Origin: Phyllobacterium sp. OV277
Lineage (GTDB): Bacteria > Pseudomonadota > Alphaproteobacteria > Rhizobiales > Rhizobiaceae
Direction: 5' to 3'
Assembly (NCBI RefSeq): GCF_900104355.1
Contig: NZ_FNIY01000010.1
Coordinates: 62,001 to 126,000 of the forward strand
DNA length: 64,000 bases
The notes beneath the pieces were generated by a model. It saw only the letters and a list, made by a program, of their open reading frames with translations. It was not told the DNA's origin and ran no database searches. The stretch's first letter is position 1. Every line of letters starts with the position of its first letter. A program made the translations under genes and the position numbers. Of this stretch, positions 25,617 through 34,725 are shown in pieces.

Positions 25617-26666
25617 TTATTTCAGATAGTTGAGCAGGCTCAGGCTCTGCAACTTGACAGTCAGGGCATAGGACGCCTCGATCTGGGTTGTCAGCGCGGT
25701 CACACGGTTGGCCGCCTCGTAGGGGTCAACAGCCTCCAGATCGAGAACCGAACTGTTAAGGACCTTGATCTGCACGGTCAAACGGTCCGTTGCATCCTTG
25801 GTCCGGGCCTGCGCATCGCCAAGGAAGGACTGGGCGCTCGTCAGCGACGAGACGCTTTGGCTCGTTGTGGAAATTGCCTTGTCCATGACAGCATCAAAGG
25901 CACCCTGGCTCAAACCGATATTTCCAAGTTCGGCCACCATGGTGTAACTCATGGCCAATTGCCGGAAGCCGGCATTGTTGGCGCTGACGGACGTCTCGGC
26001 CAGTTCCGTCGGTGCAATCCGGCTCTTGACCAGCGTATCGGACGCCGACGACCAATTATTGGACCACGAACCCGCGCTGAACTGTGCCGTCATGGTCGTG
26101 TCGAGAAAAGTCTTCATCTGATCGGCGGTGATGTTCTTCACCTGCGGATCGTTCATCGGAAAACCGAACTGGGTCTGAAAAGCAGTCTGGATCGCCGCCC
26201 GTGCTGGATTACCGGCGGCATAGTAGTCATCCATCGGTTGCACATCGGTATTCACACCGGCAAAAACATACTCGCCATTATAGTTGGTATTGGCGAGGCC
26301 TGTTGTTGTCTGCAAGCCGCTCTTGGCCTTATCAGCTGCAACCGAATGACCATCAGCCGAGCCGCGCAGGGCCGTGACCGTGCCGAGAAAATCCGTCGCG
26401 TTCTTGACGAGATTGCCAAGGGCATTTTGCGAGGTCGTCATGCGCTGGCCAATGAGATTGTTGGTCTCGGTAAGGACCGTCAGCCGGTCATATTCCTTGC
26501 GCAGTGAAATCGACTGGCCGGTGCGGCTGCCAAGCGCAAGGCCCGTATCGGAGACAAAGCCTGTTGTGGCTTCTTCCTTTGCCTTGATAAGATCCGCCTG
26601 TGCTTTCGCCAGAATGTTCCGGGTCGAATTGGCAAGCATGTAGGATGAAATGGACTGGGTCTTCAT
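25617..26666 (-). CDS. flgL: Hook-filament junction protein FlgL
   Basis: A 349-residue flagellin-like protein, with an N-terminal coiled segment (MLANSTRNILAKAQADLIKAK) and C-terminal partner (NRVTALTTQIEASYALTVKLQ, then LSLLNYLK). These ends form the D0/D1 stack between hook and filament. It follows flgK by 2 bases and would be chaperoned by the FlgN-like protein. Confidence 0.9.
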   Translation of the reverse strand: MKTQSISSYMLANSTRNILAKAQADLIKAKEEATTGFVSDTGLALGSRTGQSISLRKEYDRLTVLTETNNLIGQRMTTSQNALGNLVKNATDFLGTVTALRGSADGHSVAADKAKSGLQTTTGLANTNYNGEYVFAGVNTDVQPMDDYYAAGNPARAAIQTAFQTQFGFPMNDPQVKNITADQMKTFLDTTMTAQFSAGSWSNNWSSASDTLVKSRIAPTELAETSVSANNAGFRQLAMSYTMVAELGNIGLSQGAFDAVMDKAISTTSQSVSSLTSAQSFLGDAQARTKDATDRLTVQIKVLNSSVLDLEAVDPYEAANRVTALTTQIEASYALTVKLQSLSLLNYLK

Positions 26667-26668
26667 CG

Positions 26669-28141
26669 CTATTTCACCGCGTTCAAGAGTTCGTTCAACA
26701 TGGCATCCACGGCGGACAAAATGCGCGCCGATGCCTGATAGGAATGTTCAAGTTCGAGCATCGATTGCATCTCGACATCGATGTTCACACCGGATGCATT
26801 GGAAATGGCGTCCTCTGCCCGCGATGCCAGCACGCCATTATAGGTATTGGTCTCGGTGACAGATTTGCGTTTGGTTTCAAGCGAGCTGATCGAGGCGGCG
26901 GAATAATCCAGAAGGCTTTTCTGCCCGCTTATGCCCGCATTGGCGTCGTAAGTGCGCGGCGCATTGATGGCCCCGATCAGTCCCTGCAGACGTGCAGAGT
27001 AGCCAGCCGATCCACCGGTGTTCTGCACATAATCCGGGTTGGCTGGATTGGTGCCACCATCGCGCAGCAGCGTCGGGCTGCCACCTTCTGACAGGATATA
27101 GGCGGAGGAAACCTTGATGGTTCCGGCAATACCCGGTGAAATCGTGCCATCCGCAGGCATGCCCGGCGCACCGGAATAGGTGAAGAGGCCTGGAACATTC
27201 GGCAGTGTCGGCGGGTTTTTCTGATCCTTCTCGGCGAACATGCTGACAAGGCTGCGCGCGACTTCATCTAGCTGGTTCTGATAGGCAGGTGCCGTTTGAT
27301 CACGCAATTGCAACAGACCGCTCAAACGGCCCGTTCCAAATGGCTGCTGGAATGTATCATGCGATAGCGGCACGCCATCCACATAGACCTGATTGCCCGT
27401 TGTACCCGCTGCGAAAGCACTTGTTGGTGTGAAGCCGACCTTGCGCGGTGATCCTTCGAACAGGGTGACACCGGACTCGGCAAAAATGACCAGATCATTG
27501 TCGCCGCGCACCATCGTCGTGATGCCGATCTCGCCGGAGATTTCCTTCAGCAAACCGTCGCGCTGGTCGAGATAATCCGATACGTCAGCACCGGAGCGCG
27601 TTCCGTTGACCACCTTGTTATTGATCGTCTCGAACTTCGCCAGCAGCGAATTGATATTCTTGACGGAATCATTGATGTCGCTATCGGCATCCAGCCGCAG
27701 CTTCTGGATCTCGTTCGAACCCTTGTTCAGGGCATTGGCGAGATTGACGGCTTTGGAAACGGCCGCTTCGCCAACGGAATTATTGCCGGGCTGCGATGCA
27801 TACTGCTGCAGCGAGTCACGCAGGTCGCCCAGCAAAGCGCTTGGGGAACCGGATGCATTATTGGCGGAATAGATGCCCGACAAGCGGTCGAGGCCGCTCT
27901 TCAGCGTATCGGACATTCCGAGCTGGCTGTTGGTCTCGATATATTTGGAAAGAAGCGCGTCATCGGCCGAACGGCGAACCGACAGATAGGTTGATCCGTT
28001 GGGACCACTGACGACTGAACCAATACGACGCGTAAAATTGGGATCGTTGGCACCCGCAATATTGCGGGATACCAACGCTGTCTGTTTCGACGTCGTCGTC
28101 AGAGCACTCTGAGCGGTAAGGAGTGCCGAAGTTAATGACAT
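26669..28141 (-). CDS. flgK: Hook-filament junction protein FlgK
   Basis: A 490-residue protein. The start LTSALLTAQSALTTTSKQTALVSRNIAGANDPN fits the family N-terminus, and ELEHSYQASARILSAVDAMLNELLNAVK the C-terminus. It is the first of the two junction proteins of the extracellular flagellum. It begins 28 bases after flgE. Confidence 0.92.
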   Translation of the reverse strand: MSLTSALLTAQSALTTTSKQTALVSRNIAGANDPNFTRRIGSVVSGPNGSTYLSVRRSADDALLSKYIETNSQLGMSDTLKSGLDRLSGIYSANNASGSPSALLGDLRDSLQQYASQPGNNSVGEAAVSKAVNLANALNKGSNEIQKLRLDADSDINDSVKNINSLLAKFETINNKVVNGTRSGADVSDYLDQRDGLLKEISGEIGITTMVRGDNDLVIFAESGVTLFEGSPRKVGFTPTSAFAAGTTGNQVYVDGVPLSHDTFQQPFGTGRLSGLLQLRDQTAPAYQNQLDEVARSLVSMFAEKDQKNPPTLPNVPGLFTYSGAPGMPADGTISPGIAGTIKVSSAYILSEGGSPTLLRDGGTNPANPDYVQNTGGSAGYSARLQGLIGAINAPRTYDANAGISGQKSLLDYSAASISSLETKRKSVTETNTYNGVLASRAEDAISNASGVNIDVEMQSMLELEHSYQASARILSAVDAMLNELLNAVK

Positions 28142-28169
28142 GCCTTAGGTCCAATCACCATTTGGAGTA

Positions 28170-29456
28170 TTACCTTTTCAGATTCACCAGCACGTCCATC
28201 AAATCCGCACCGGTCTGGAAGACCTTGGAATTGGCCGTGTAGCTTCTTTGCGCTTCAATCATCTCAGTCAGTTCCTGCGCGATGTCCGCGTTGGATTCCT
28301 CCAGCGCGCCCGAAGTCAGCGTGCCGAAACTGCCCTTGCCAGGCTTGCCAAACTGAACATCGCCGGATTCCGCACTGGTCGAATAAACATTGCCTGACAG
28401 AACCAGAAGCTTGTCGGGACTTGGAACATCGGCCAGTGCGATCTGATAGATGGCACGCTGCGCACCGTTCTTGTAGCGGGCAACAACGGTGCCATCCGCG
28501 GCGATATCAACATTGTCGATAGGGCTCGGCGTGCTGCCGTCAATCTTCGCTTCGATCGGGGTAAAGTCACCCGCAAGCTGTTTCGTCGCTGACAGATCAA
28601 TCTCGAGCAACTGACCATTGGGAATCTGGACCGAAAGCGACTTGTCGGTGGATGTCAGCTTTCCGGTCACACCATCAAAATTGTAGGTTTCCGTCTTCAT
28701 TGCAGGCTTGGAATAGGGAAAGCCTCCACTGGCTGATGCATCGGCCTTGTTGTAAACGGTCGCTTCCCAGGTGGCGTTCTTGGTGACCGGATCTTCGCTC
28801 GTCTTGGTAAAGTAGACGTCGAGAACAACCAGATTGCCCAGATTGTCGAAACTCTGCAGCGATGTCTTGGCCGTGTATTTTGCGGTTCCTGCTGTGTTGG
28901 CCGCTGCATTTGACGGCAGGTCTGCCGCCGCAATAACGGCTGAACCTGCAGGAAGATTTGCGGTGAATGTCCCCTTGCGGCTTGGATCGGCAACAAGGTC
29001 GTTCTGCTTGATATTGATCTTCTCCAGACCCTGATAGCCATTGATAACAGCATTCGTCTGGCCATTCACAATCGGATTGCCCATCAGGTAGTATCCGGCG
29101 GCATTGACAAGATTGCCCTGCGCATCGGGAACGAAGGAGCCGGCGCGTGTCAGGTACGGCGTGCCGTTTGTATCATTAACAACGAAGAAGCCGTTGCCCT
29201 TGAGCGCAAGGTCGGTCGAGGATGTGGTGAAGCGAAGCGAACCGTCGTCAGAAATATGATGGCGGACAACCGTTTCCACGCCGCCGGAATTATAGGCGCC
29301 GCCGGAGCTTGGCAGAACCAGCGAAGCAAACTGCGTGCTCGCCCGCTTGTAGCCTGTGGTGCTGGAATTCGCGATATTGTCGGATACAGTCGACAGACGG
29401 TTGGCCTGGGCATTCATGCCCGATACACCCGTCCGCATCATTCCATAGAGGCTCAT
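28170..29456 (-). CDS. flgE: Flagellar hook protein FlgE
   Basis: A 428-residue extracellular protein, MSLYGMMRTGVSGMNAQANRL... with SDNIANSSTTGYKR, the rod/hook N-terminal motif, and C-terminal EEMIEAQRSYTANSKVFQT-like region (here LTEMIEAQRSYTANSKVFQT). It builds the universal joint. It heads the unit flgE-flgK-flgL-flaF-flbT-flgD-fliQ and has AAGGAGACGG before the ATG. FtcR, encoded just upstream, is expected to control it. Confidence 0.95.
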   Translation of the reverse strand: MSLYGMMRTGVSGMNAQANRLSTVSDNIANSSTTGYKRASTQFASLVLPSSGGAYNSGGVETVVRHHISDDGSLRFTTSSTDLALKGNGFFVVNDTNGTPYLTRAGSFVPDAQGNLVNAAGYYLMGNPIVNGQTNAVINGYQGLEKINIKQNDLVADPSRKGTFTANLPAGSAVIAAADLPSNAAANTAGTAKYTAKTSLQSFDNLGNLVVLDVYFTKTSEDPVTKNATWEATVYNKADASASGGFPYSKPAMKTETYNFDGVTGKLTSTDKSLSVQIPNGQLLEIDLSATKQLAGDFTPIEAKIDGSTPSPIDNVDIAADGTVVARYKNGAQRAIYQIALADVPSPDKLLVLSGNVYSTSAESGDVQFGKPGKGSFGTLTSGALEESNADIAQELTEMIEAQRSYTANSKVFQTGADLMDVLVNLKR

Positions 29457-29500
29457 TTCCGTCTCCTTGCGCCATGATTCCGTTCAGGATCGTAACCCTG

Positions 29501-29516
29501 CGATGCTTGCGTGAAC
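29501..29516 (-). promoter_or_regulatory. Shared flagellar promoter motif, flgE copy
   Basis: GTTCACGCAAGCATCG on the minus strand, 44 bases upstream of the flgE ATG. Followed by CAGG and GTTACGAT, a possible -10. See the motif finding. Confidence 0.6.
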
Positions 29517-29585
29517 CTGACGCTTTGAATGCCTTGTGCGATCTTTATCGAACCCGCCCCGCCAGCAGCGGAGCGGTTCATCGCG

Positions 29586-30257
29586 TCAATCGAGATTGAT
29601 GCAGTAGCCAAGGAAACGCTTGGAATCGATGGGATCGTGACCGAGCTGTTCCCGCAGTTTCTTGCGAAGCTTGCTGATGTGGCTCTCGACAACACTTTCC
29701 TCGACTTCGCTGTCGAAAATGCCGTAGATCGCGCTAAAAATTTGCGCCTTGTTCAGACGGCGGCCACGATTGGCAATAAGATATTCCAGGATGCGGCGCT
29801 CGCGGCGCGGCAGCGAGAATTCGACGCCGTTGACCTGCGGATCGCGACCATCGGAAAAGACGCGGATAGGACCCACCTGCGTGCCCACGTCGCCATTGCC
29901 GTAACGGCGGCGGATCGCATTGATACGGGCCAGAATTTCGCGCACATGCATCGGCTTGCGGACCACATCGTCGACACCCGCCTGGAACAGTTCAAGCGTG
30001 TTTTCAAGCGACTGCGTGTCGTTAACCGCGATAACCGGTGCCGAGCAGCGCTCACGAATCTTGTGGGGAAACTGGCTGCGGTTGGCACATTCCCCTATGA
30101 GAAACGCTTCCACTGCCATAATATCGCTCTGCTGGACGGTAGAAACCCAGTCACCGAAATCATCGGGAGCGAACCCTGTTGTTGTTATGCCCTCGCGGGC
30201 GAACCACGCCGAATACCCACTCGTCACCAGACTTCGTTCGTCGACGACTACAATCAC
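29586..30257 (-). CDS. ftcR: Flagellar master regulator FtcR (Rem-like orphan response regulator)
   Basis: A 223-residue regulator: receiver-like domain (about 1-115) and an OmpR-type winged helix (about 125-223: [20 protein letters not shown] and [18 protein letters not shown]). The GTG at 30257 is chosen since [15 protein letters not shown] starts the receiver and GGAAGGTGGGG precedes it. FtcR in Brucella and Rem in Sinorhizobium activate flagellar genes. The phosphoacceptor Asp position in strand 3 holds Glu (E50, in AVEAFLIG), while the Lys (K101, in VRKP) is kept, so activity may not need phosphorylation. No sensor kinase is nearby. Confidence 0.9.
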   Translation of the reverse strand: MIVVVDERSLVTSGYSAWFAREGITTTGFAPDDFGDWVSTVQQSDIMAVEAFLIGECANRSQFPHKIRERCSAPVIAVNDTQSLENTLELFQAGVDDVVRKPMHVREILARINAIRRRYGNGDVGTQVGPIRVFSDGRDPQVNGVEFSLPRRERRILEYLIANRGRRLNKAQIFSAIYGIFDSEVEESVVESHISKLRKKLREQLGHDPIDSKRFLGYCINLD

Positions 30258-30496
30258 GACCCCACCTTCCGAATCAGTAAAAAACCCCAATAACACACAC
30301 CTAGCGGGGTCGATGACTCGCCGACAATCCCCAACAAATTGACTGCAATTTATTGGGAGTCTGAAATAGTGATTTCGGGTGGGGAACGGAGATCAAGCGG
30401 AGGTACGACTCGCACGCTCAAATGCTTACCGGCTACATCTTAACCAAAGATGACCATGCGAACAAATTCACGTTTTATTACTGATCATTAACGCCT
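30258..30496. other. Intergenic region upstream of ftcR
   Basis: About 240 bases between the transglycosylase stop and the ftcR start, AT-richer than its surroundings. It should hold the ftcR promoter. The 16-bp motif found before other flagellar operons is not seen here, which agrees with ftcR lying above them in the hierarchy. Confidence 0.5.
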
Positions 30497-31087
30497 TCAC
30501 TTATCGCAAAACATTCGCGCTTTTTGTGTCCAGTTTCCAAAGCCGGAAGCCACCATATTTTCCATTACCCGGCAAACATATTGCTTCTGCGCGGGGTCAT
30601 TGTTGGGGCCCGCATGATAGCGTGCTACGGCCATGGTCCAGTTGCCCTCCCGCGCCCGGAGCTGTTTGAGAAAACGCGCCGCGTAATCCACATTGCTTGC
30701 AGGGTCCAGCATTGCGTTCACGGAAGGAAATGCGCTGGCGTGAAAGTAGTGATTGATCTGCATGCACCCGAGGTCGATCAGCTTGGCGCCCTGCCCCTGC
30801 GCTTCGTTAAATTTTGCTACGGCAGCCGCCGCTGACGGCATGAAAACCGCCTTGCCCTCAATGTTCATAGCATAGGGTTGCAGCGACTCCTTACGCCCGG
30901 TTTCGGTCAATCCAACGGCATAGAGAATGCCGATCGGGATGTTATATTTGCTCGAAGCACGGTGCATTTCCCGTTCGCAAAGATTGTCGGCGCGAACGGC
31001 TTGCGCGGCAAACAGGCCGCTACACAACCAAGCCGCGAGAAAGAGTGTTATCCGGAACAGTTTTGGCAGCCCTGTCGTCACGCTCAT
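30497..31087 (-). CDS. Lytic murein transglycosylase, flagellum-associated (SltF-like)
   Basis: A 196-residue periplasmic enzyme. A signal peptide covers about residues 1-34 (ends AVRA-DN). The SLT fold shows YNIPIGILYAVGLTETGR with the catalytic Glu, then LIDLGCMQINHYFH, AARFLKQL and MAVARYHAGP. It would cut glycan strands so the rod can pass the wall, complementing FlgJ, which lacks a muramidase. The ATG at 31087 lies 68 bases inside the fliK frame; a GTG two codons later is an alternative. It closes the fliF-motB-motC-fliK unit. Confidence 0.85.
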   Translation of the reverse strand: MSVTTGLPKLFRITLFLAAWLCSGLFAAQAVRADNLCEREMHRASSKYNIPIGILYAVGLTETGRKESLQPYAMNIEGKAVFMPSAAAAVAKFNEAQGQGAKLIDLGCMQINHYFHASAFPSVNAMLDPASNVDYAARFLKQLRAREGNWTMAVARYHAGPNNDPAQKQYVCRVMENMVASGFGNWTQKARMFCDK

Positions 31088-32261
31088 CGGCTCTGCTGTC
31101 TCCAAAATGCTGCTGGCCGGAAGAGCGGTCGCCCTGCGTCCCCTGTGAGCCGGAATTGGCTTGGCCGCCAGCTCTTCCACCCATCTGCTGGTCCTGCCCT
31201 GTCGTGCTTTGCTGGCTCGATTGGGTGTTGGCCACAAGGCTGCTGCGATCGACAACAGAGATGGTAACCGTCGACGTATCATCGGCAACTCCTGCCCTCT
31301 GCAACGCCTTGCCAAGAGCTTCGTGATCCCGTGCAAGATGCTCTGCCGCCGCCTTGCTCTCCGCCATGAGCTGGATATGCATGCCCTCTCCGGTCAAGCG
31401 CAGTCGGGCAGTAACCGTTCCGAGTTCGATTGGCTGTAGCTGGATCACAAGCGTTCTTGCAGCGCCCGTGCTGTGATCCGAGATGATCTGGACATCGGCA
31501 ATGGGCTGGCGGTTCTGTGATGCTGGTGCAGCAGCGACGGGGGTGGCAGCGCTGGTGCGTGGCTCGGCAGATGGCATAGGTGACGCTGGCGACGGAGTAT
31601 GATTGGTCACTGTTGGCGCGGCCTGTTCGGGCACCTGCTTCGCACTGGTGCGCGCTTTGGGTGTGATGGCATCAACGGATTGAGTTTCGGTCTCCTGAGG
31701 CGGAGGGGCGTCAGACCTGACAGGTTCGGCTTTGGCTTCAGCGCTTACGGCGCCTTTTGCATCAGGTTTTTCGCCGGATGGGAATGAAACTTTCCTGTCG
31801 GCCTTTGGCAAAGCCGGGACTATCTCATCACCAGCAGCCGCGGTCGGTTCCGCAGAGCTGTCTTCAATCAGCTTCGGATCAAAATCCAAAACCCGAACAG
31901 ATTTGGCCTGATGCGGCGCCTGCTCACTGTCTGCCGGTTTCTGTCTGTCCAAAAGCTGTTCGAAAGCGAGAATGGACTGGCCGAACAGCGCCTGTACCGA
32001 TGGCCCGGCATTTGCCTGTTCCTTGTCCTTATCCTTTTTCGTCTCTGGCTCATCCCTGGTTTCAGAAACATCATCATCGGTGATCGCGGCACCAGCCTCC
32101 GTTGGCAAGCGCAGCGGTTTTGCCTCCAGCATCGATTTGAAATCAGGCGCATCGTCCTTGCCCTTGGCATTCTTTTTGTCGGGAAGGCGATGCCCTTTGC
32201 CGGTATCCCCGATAATGGCGTCCTGCAGCGATCTGAGAGGCATATCAGGTCCAATGGTCAT
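31020..32261 (-). CDS. fliK: Hook-length control protein FliK (formerly MotD)
   Basis: A 413-residue protein with a long low-complexity N-terminal part rich in Lys, Asp, Pro and Ala and a C-terminal hook-length domain (about 270-345: VIQLQPIELGTVTARLRLTGEGMHIQL with ESKAAAEHLARDHEALGKAL). The tail is Gln/Ser/Gly-rich. FliK acts as a molecular ruler and switches export specificity from hook to filament. In rhizobia the gene was first named motD and sits in the same order after motC. It overlaps motC by 4 bases. Confidence 0.88.
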   Translation of the reverse strand: MTIGPDMPLRSLQDAIIGDTGKGHRLPDKKNAKGKDDAPDFKSMLEAKPLRLPTEAGAAITDDDVSETRDEPETKKDKDKEQANAGPSVQALFGQSILAFEQLLDRQKPADSEQAPHQAKSVRVLDFDPKLIEDSSAEPTAAAGDEIVPALPKADRKVSFPSGEKPDAKGAVSAEAKAEPVRSDAPPPQETETQSVDAITPKARTSAKQVPEQAAPTVTNHTPSPASPMPSAEPRTSAATPVAAAPASQNRQPIADVQIISDHSTGAARTLVIQLQPIELGTVTARLRLTGEGMHIQLMAESKAAAEHLARDHEALGKALQRAGVADDTSTVTISVVDRSSLVANTQSSQQSTTGQDQQMGGRAGGQANSGSQGTQGDRSSGQQHFGDSRADERDDRAAKTVPDNTLSRGLVV

Positions 32262-33469
32262 TTCTTGGCCTTCCCTAGAAGCGCGTCTATGGCGTCGAGT
32301 TTCTTGCGTGTCTCATCGATCATCGGATCAATCGTTGCCTCAGATTTCGGCGTATCGACCTTCACCTTCGTATCCGTCGTCGCAGCGCCCGCTTTCACCA
32401 CGCTCTTCTGCGGTGTTTCCACCGGTACGACGGAAGGCTGCTCCAAAATTTTGCCGCCCATGGCCGTCGCCGCTTCCAGGAGCTTCACATCGCGTTCATG
32501 CAGCCGGTCTTTCGGCAATTCGGACAGCATCCTCACTGCATCGGTGGTCTTGTCCGTACCGACATTGCTGATGCCGAGATAGAGCCGCGCCTGCGTATCG
32601 TCAGCCTTGAGTGACTGTGCGAGGGCCTCGGCTTTTTGCGACATGAAGCGGGCGCGCGGCATATCACCAACAACAATGGCACCGCGTGCGATACGCAGAT
32701 AAAATGGCAGGCGAGCACCGGTCCATGCCAGCGACGCTATTTCTTCGATCTCGTCATTGCTGATCTTGCCTTTGAGCACCATGACCGCATCGACCAGTTG
32801 CCGGAAAAAATCCTCCGAATAGGGCGACAGGCCAAAGCGCTGCAGATAATTGCGTGCCAGCAGCTTCACCTTGTCCTTGTCGCCAAGATTGGCCGCCATC
32901 ATCAAGCCGCGCCGGAGCGCCGCCTCCTCAAGCAAAGTGCCCGGCGCGGTCAGCCGGATATAGTCAAGGCGCTTCAGGGCTGTCGGCGCATCAATGGCGG
33001 CAAGCTGCGCCGCCGTAACAAGCGAGATCGACGCGACAAGTTCGCTCGGTATATCCGGCGGTAACTCGCCACTGAAGTTATCAACAATGCCAAGAGGATT
33101 GCCATCCGCATAAGCAAGTGAACCAGCGACAAGCTTGGGGCTGATACTCTCAAGTTTCGTGGTTGTGAGGATATTGCGAACAACCTGCGGATTACCGCCA
33201 TTGAGGAGATAGATCAGGATGGCATAAGCATTGGCAGGCTTCTGCCACACATCAGGACTGGCCGCTTCAAGCTGCCCGGCAATATGGCCCAGAACCCGGT
33301 TGAGCATGGGAAGGGCTTCGGGCTTTCCCGAGGCAACCTGATCCTGCAACATGCGCATCGAGCGCACCAGCAGATAGGGTTCCGGCGATGGCATATCGGC
33401 ATGGGCAATGCCAAGCGGCAAGCCCATAAATCCGATCAGCAGCCATCGCAAACGGAAGCCCTTCATCAT
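32258..33469 (-). CDS. motC: Chemotaxis/motility protein MotC
   Basis: A 403-residue periplasmic protein with a signal peptide (about 1-24, ending IAHA). MotC occurs in Rhizobiales, where it binds the periplasmic part of MotB and helps rotation speed. The main part is helical (ALPMLNRVLGHIAGQLEAA, RFMSQKAEALAQSLKADD). Neighbouring genes motB and fliK are as in Sinorhizobium. It overlaps both by 4 bases. MotE (40205-40708) is its known stabilising partner. Confidence 0.88.
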   Translation of the reverse strand: MMKGFRLRWLLIGFMGLPLGIAHADMPSPEPYLLVRSMRMLQDQVASGKPEALPMLNRVLGHIAGQLEAASPDVWQKPANAYAILIYLLNGGNPQVVRNILTTTKLESISPKLVAGSLAYADGNPLGIVDNFSGELPPDIPSELVASISLVTAAQLAAIDAPTALKRLDYIRLTAPGTLLEEAALRRGLMMAANLGDKDKVKLLARNYLQRFGLSPYSEDFFRQLVDAVMVLKGKISNDEIEEIASLAWTGARLPFYLRIARGAIVVGDMPRARFMSQKAEALAQSLKADDTQARLYLGISNVGTDKTTDAVRMLSELPKDRLHERDVKLLEAATAMGGKILEQPSVVPVETPQKSVVKAGAATTDTKVKVDTPKSEATIDPMIDETRKKLDAIDALLGKAKK

Positions 33470-34725
33470 CTCTTGGCCGTTTTCAGAAAGATATCGATAC
33501 GCCGGTTCTGCGCCGCATAGGGATCAGCAGGAACTTTGGGATCGCGGTCCGCATAACCTTCCACACGCAGGATGCGCTTTGCGTCAAGTCCGCCTCGCGT
33601 CAGCATGTAATAAGCCATATGCGCGCGCGCCGATGACAGACGCCAATTGTCATAGCTATCGCTCTTGAAAGGACGCGCGTCTGTGTGGCCGCTGATGATG
33701 ACTTCACCCTTGCGGGTGGCGATGATCTTGCCAATCTGATCAAGCACCTGCACGACGCGCTTGTCGGGCTTTGCCGATCCAATGGCAAACATGCCGTAGT
33801 CAACCTTGTCAGTCAGCTGGATCATCACGCCGTCGTCGGTGGGGACCACCGTAATGTCAGGCGTCTTTTCATCAGCCGCAGCACCCGTCTTCTGGGAAAT
33901 CTCTGCCGCAAGTTCGCGCGCTGATGCAAGCTGCGCCGCATCCGGCTGTTGATCGCCTTTTGCCGGAGTAACGGCGACGGCAGTTTCAACAGGTTTGGTT
34001 GACGCGTTTTCAACCTTCTGCTGTTCCGCCTGCTGCTTGGCATTTGCCGGATCGATTGTCTTTGTATCAGCGGGTCCCGCTTGTGCTTCGGTCTTGGCTT
34101 CAATGCCCGCCACACGCTTTTCCAGTTGCTCCTGCGAAGGCGGCGGGACAGCGGGACTGTCGGTCAGCGGGAAGAGATCGTCTTCCACATGGGTCGACCA
34201 ATAGTTTGGATTGAAAGGATCGCGATAGGCATCTCCGCCCTCGGCGCCCGTCGATGGACCCGCAGCATTCGAACCGCCTTCACCCTTGGCAGACCGGTTC
34301 TGCAAGACACCGGAATCCGTGGCTATTTCCGCAAGGACAGCATAGGGGTCTTTGAAAATCTGCCGCTCTTCCGTCTCCGGTTTGGATTGCTGATCCTTTT
34401 CGTTGCGGGCGCTCTTCGTTTCCGCATCGGTGGAATTAGGGCGCTCAAAACGTACCTTGCCTTCCTGATTGTCGGTGGCTTCGATGCCCTTGGGCCTTGC
34501 CTGCCTGTCCATCAGTTTGACCGGATTGAAATAGCTCGCCACCGCCGCTTTTGTTTCTTCGTTGGCCGCATTGATGAGCCACATGACCAGAAAGAACGCC
34601 ATCATCGCGGTCATGAAATCCGCATAGGCAATCTTCCAGACGCCGCCATGGTGGCTGTCTTCACCATCATTGCGGCCACGCCGAACGATAATGATTTCAC
34701 GACGGGTTTCCGGATCAATATTCAT
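33466..34725 (-). CDS. motB: Flagellar stator protein MotB
   Basis: A 419-residue stator subunit. The single membrane helix near residues 28-50 carries the proton-binding Asp in KIAYADFMTAMMAFFLVMWL. The C-terminal OmpA-like domain binds peptidoglycan: IISGHTDARPF and NWRLSSARAHMAYYML are typical. A long linker of about 200 residues lies between them, larger than in enteric MotB, as in other Rhizobiales. It ends in an RIDIFLKTAKR sequence, as is usual. It overlaps both neighbours by 4 bases. MotA is encoded elsewhere in the cluster. Confidence 0.93.
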   Translation of the reverse strand: MNIDPETRREIIIVRRGRNDGEDSHHGGVWKIAYADFMTAMMAFFLVMWLINAANEETKAAVASYFNPVKLMDRQARPKGIEATDNQEGKVRFERPNSTDAETKSARNEKDQQSKPETEERQIFKDPYAVLAEIATDSGVLQNRSAKGEGGSNAAGPSTGAEGGDAYRDPFNPNYWSTHVEDDLFPLTDSPAVPPPSQEQLEKRVAGIEAKTEAQAGPADTKTIDPANAKQQAEQQKVENASTKPVETAVAVTPAKGDQQPDAAQLASARELAAEISQKTGAAADEKTPDITVVPTDDGVMIQLTDKVDYGMFAIGSAKPDKRVVQVLDQIGKIIATRKGEVIISGHTDARPFKSDSYDNWRLSSARAHMAYYMLTRGGLDAKRILRVEGYADRDPKVPADPYAAQNRRIDIFLKTAKR

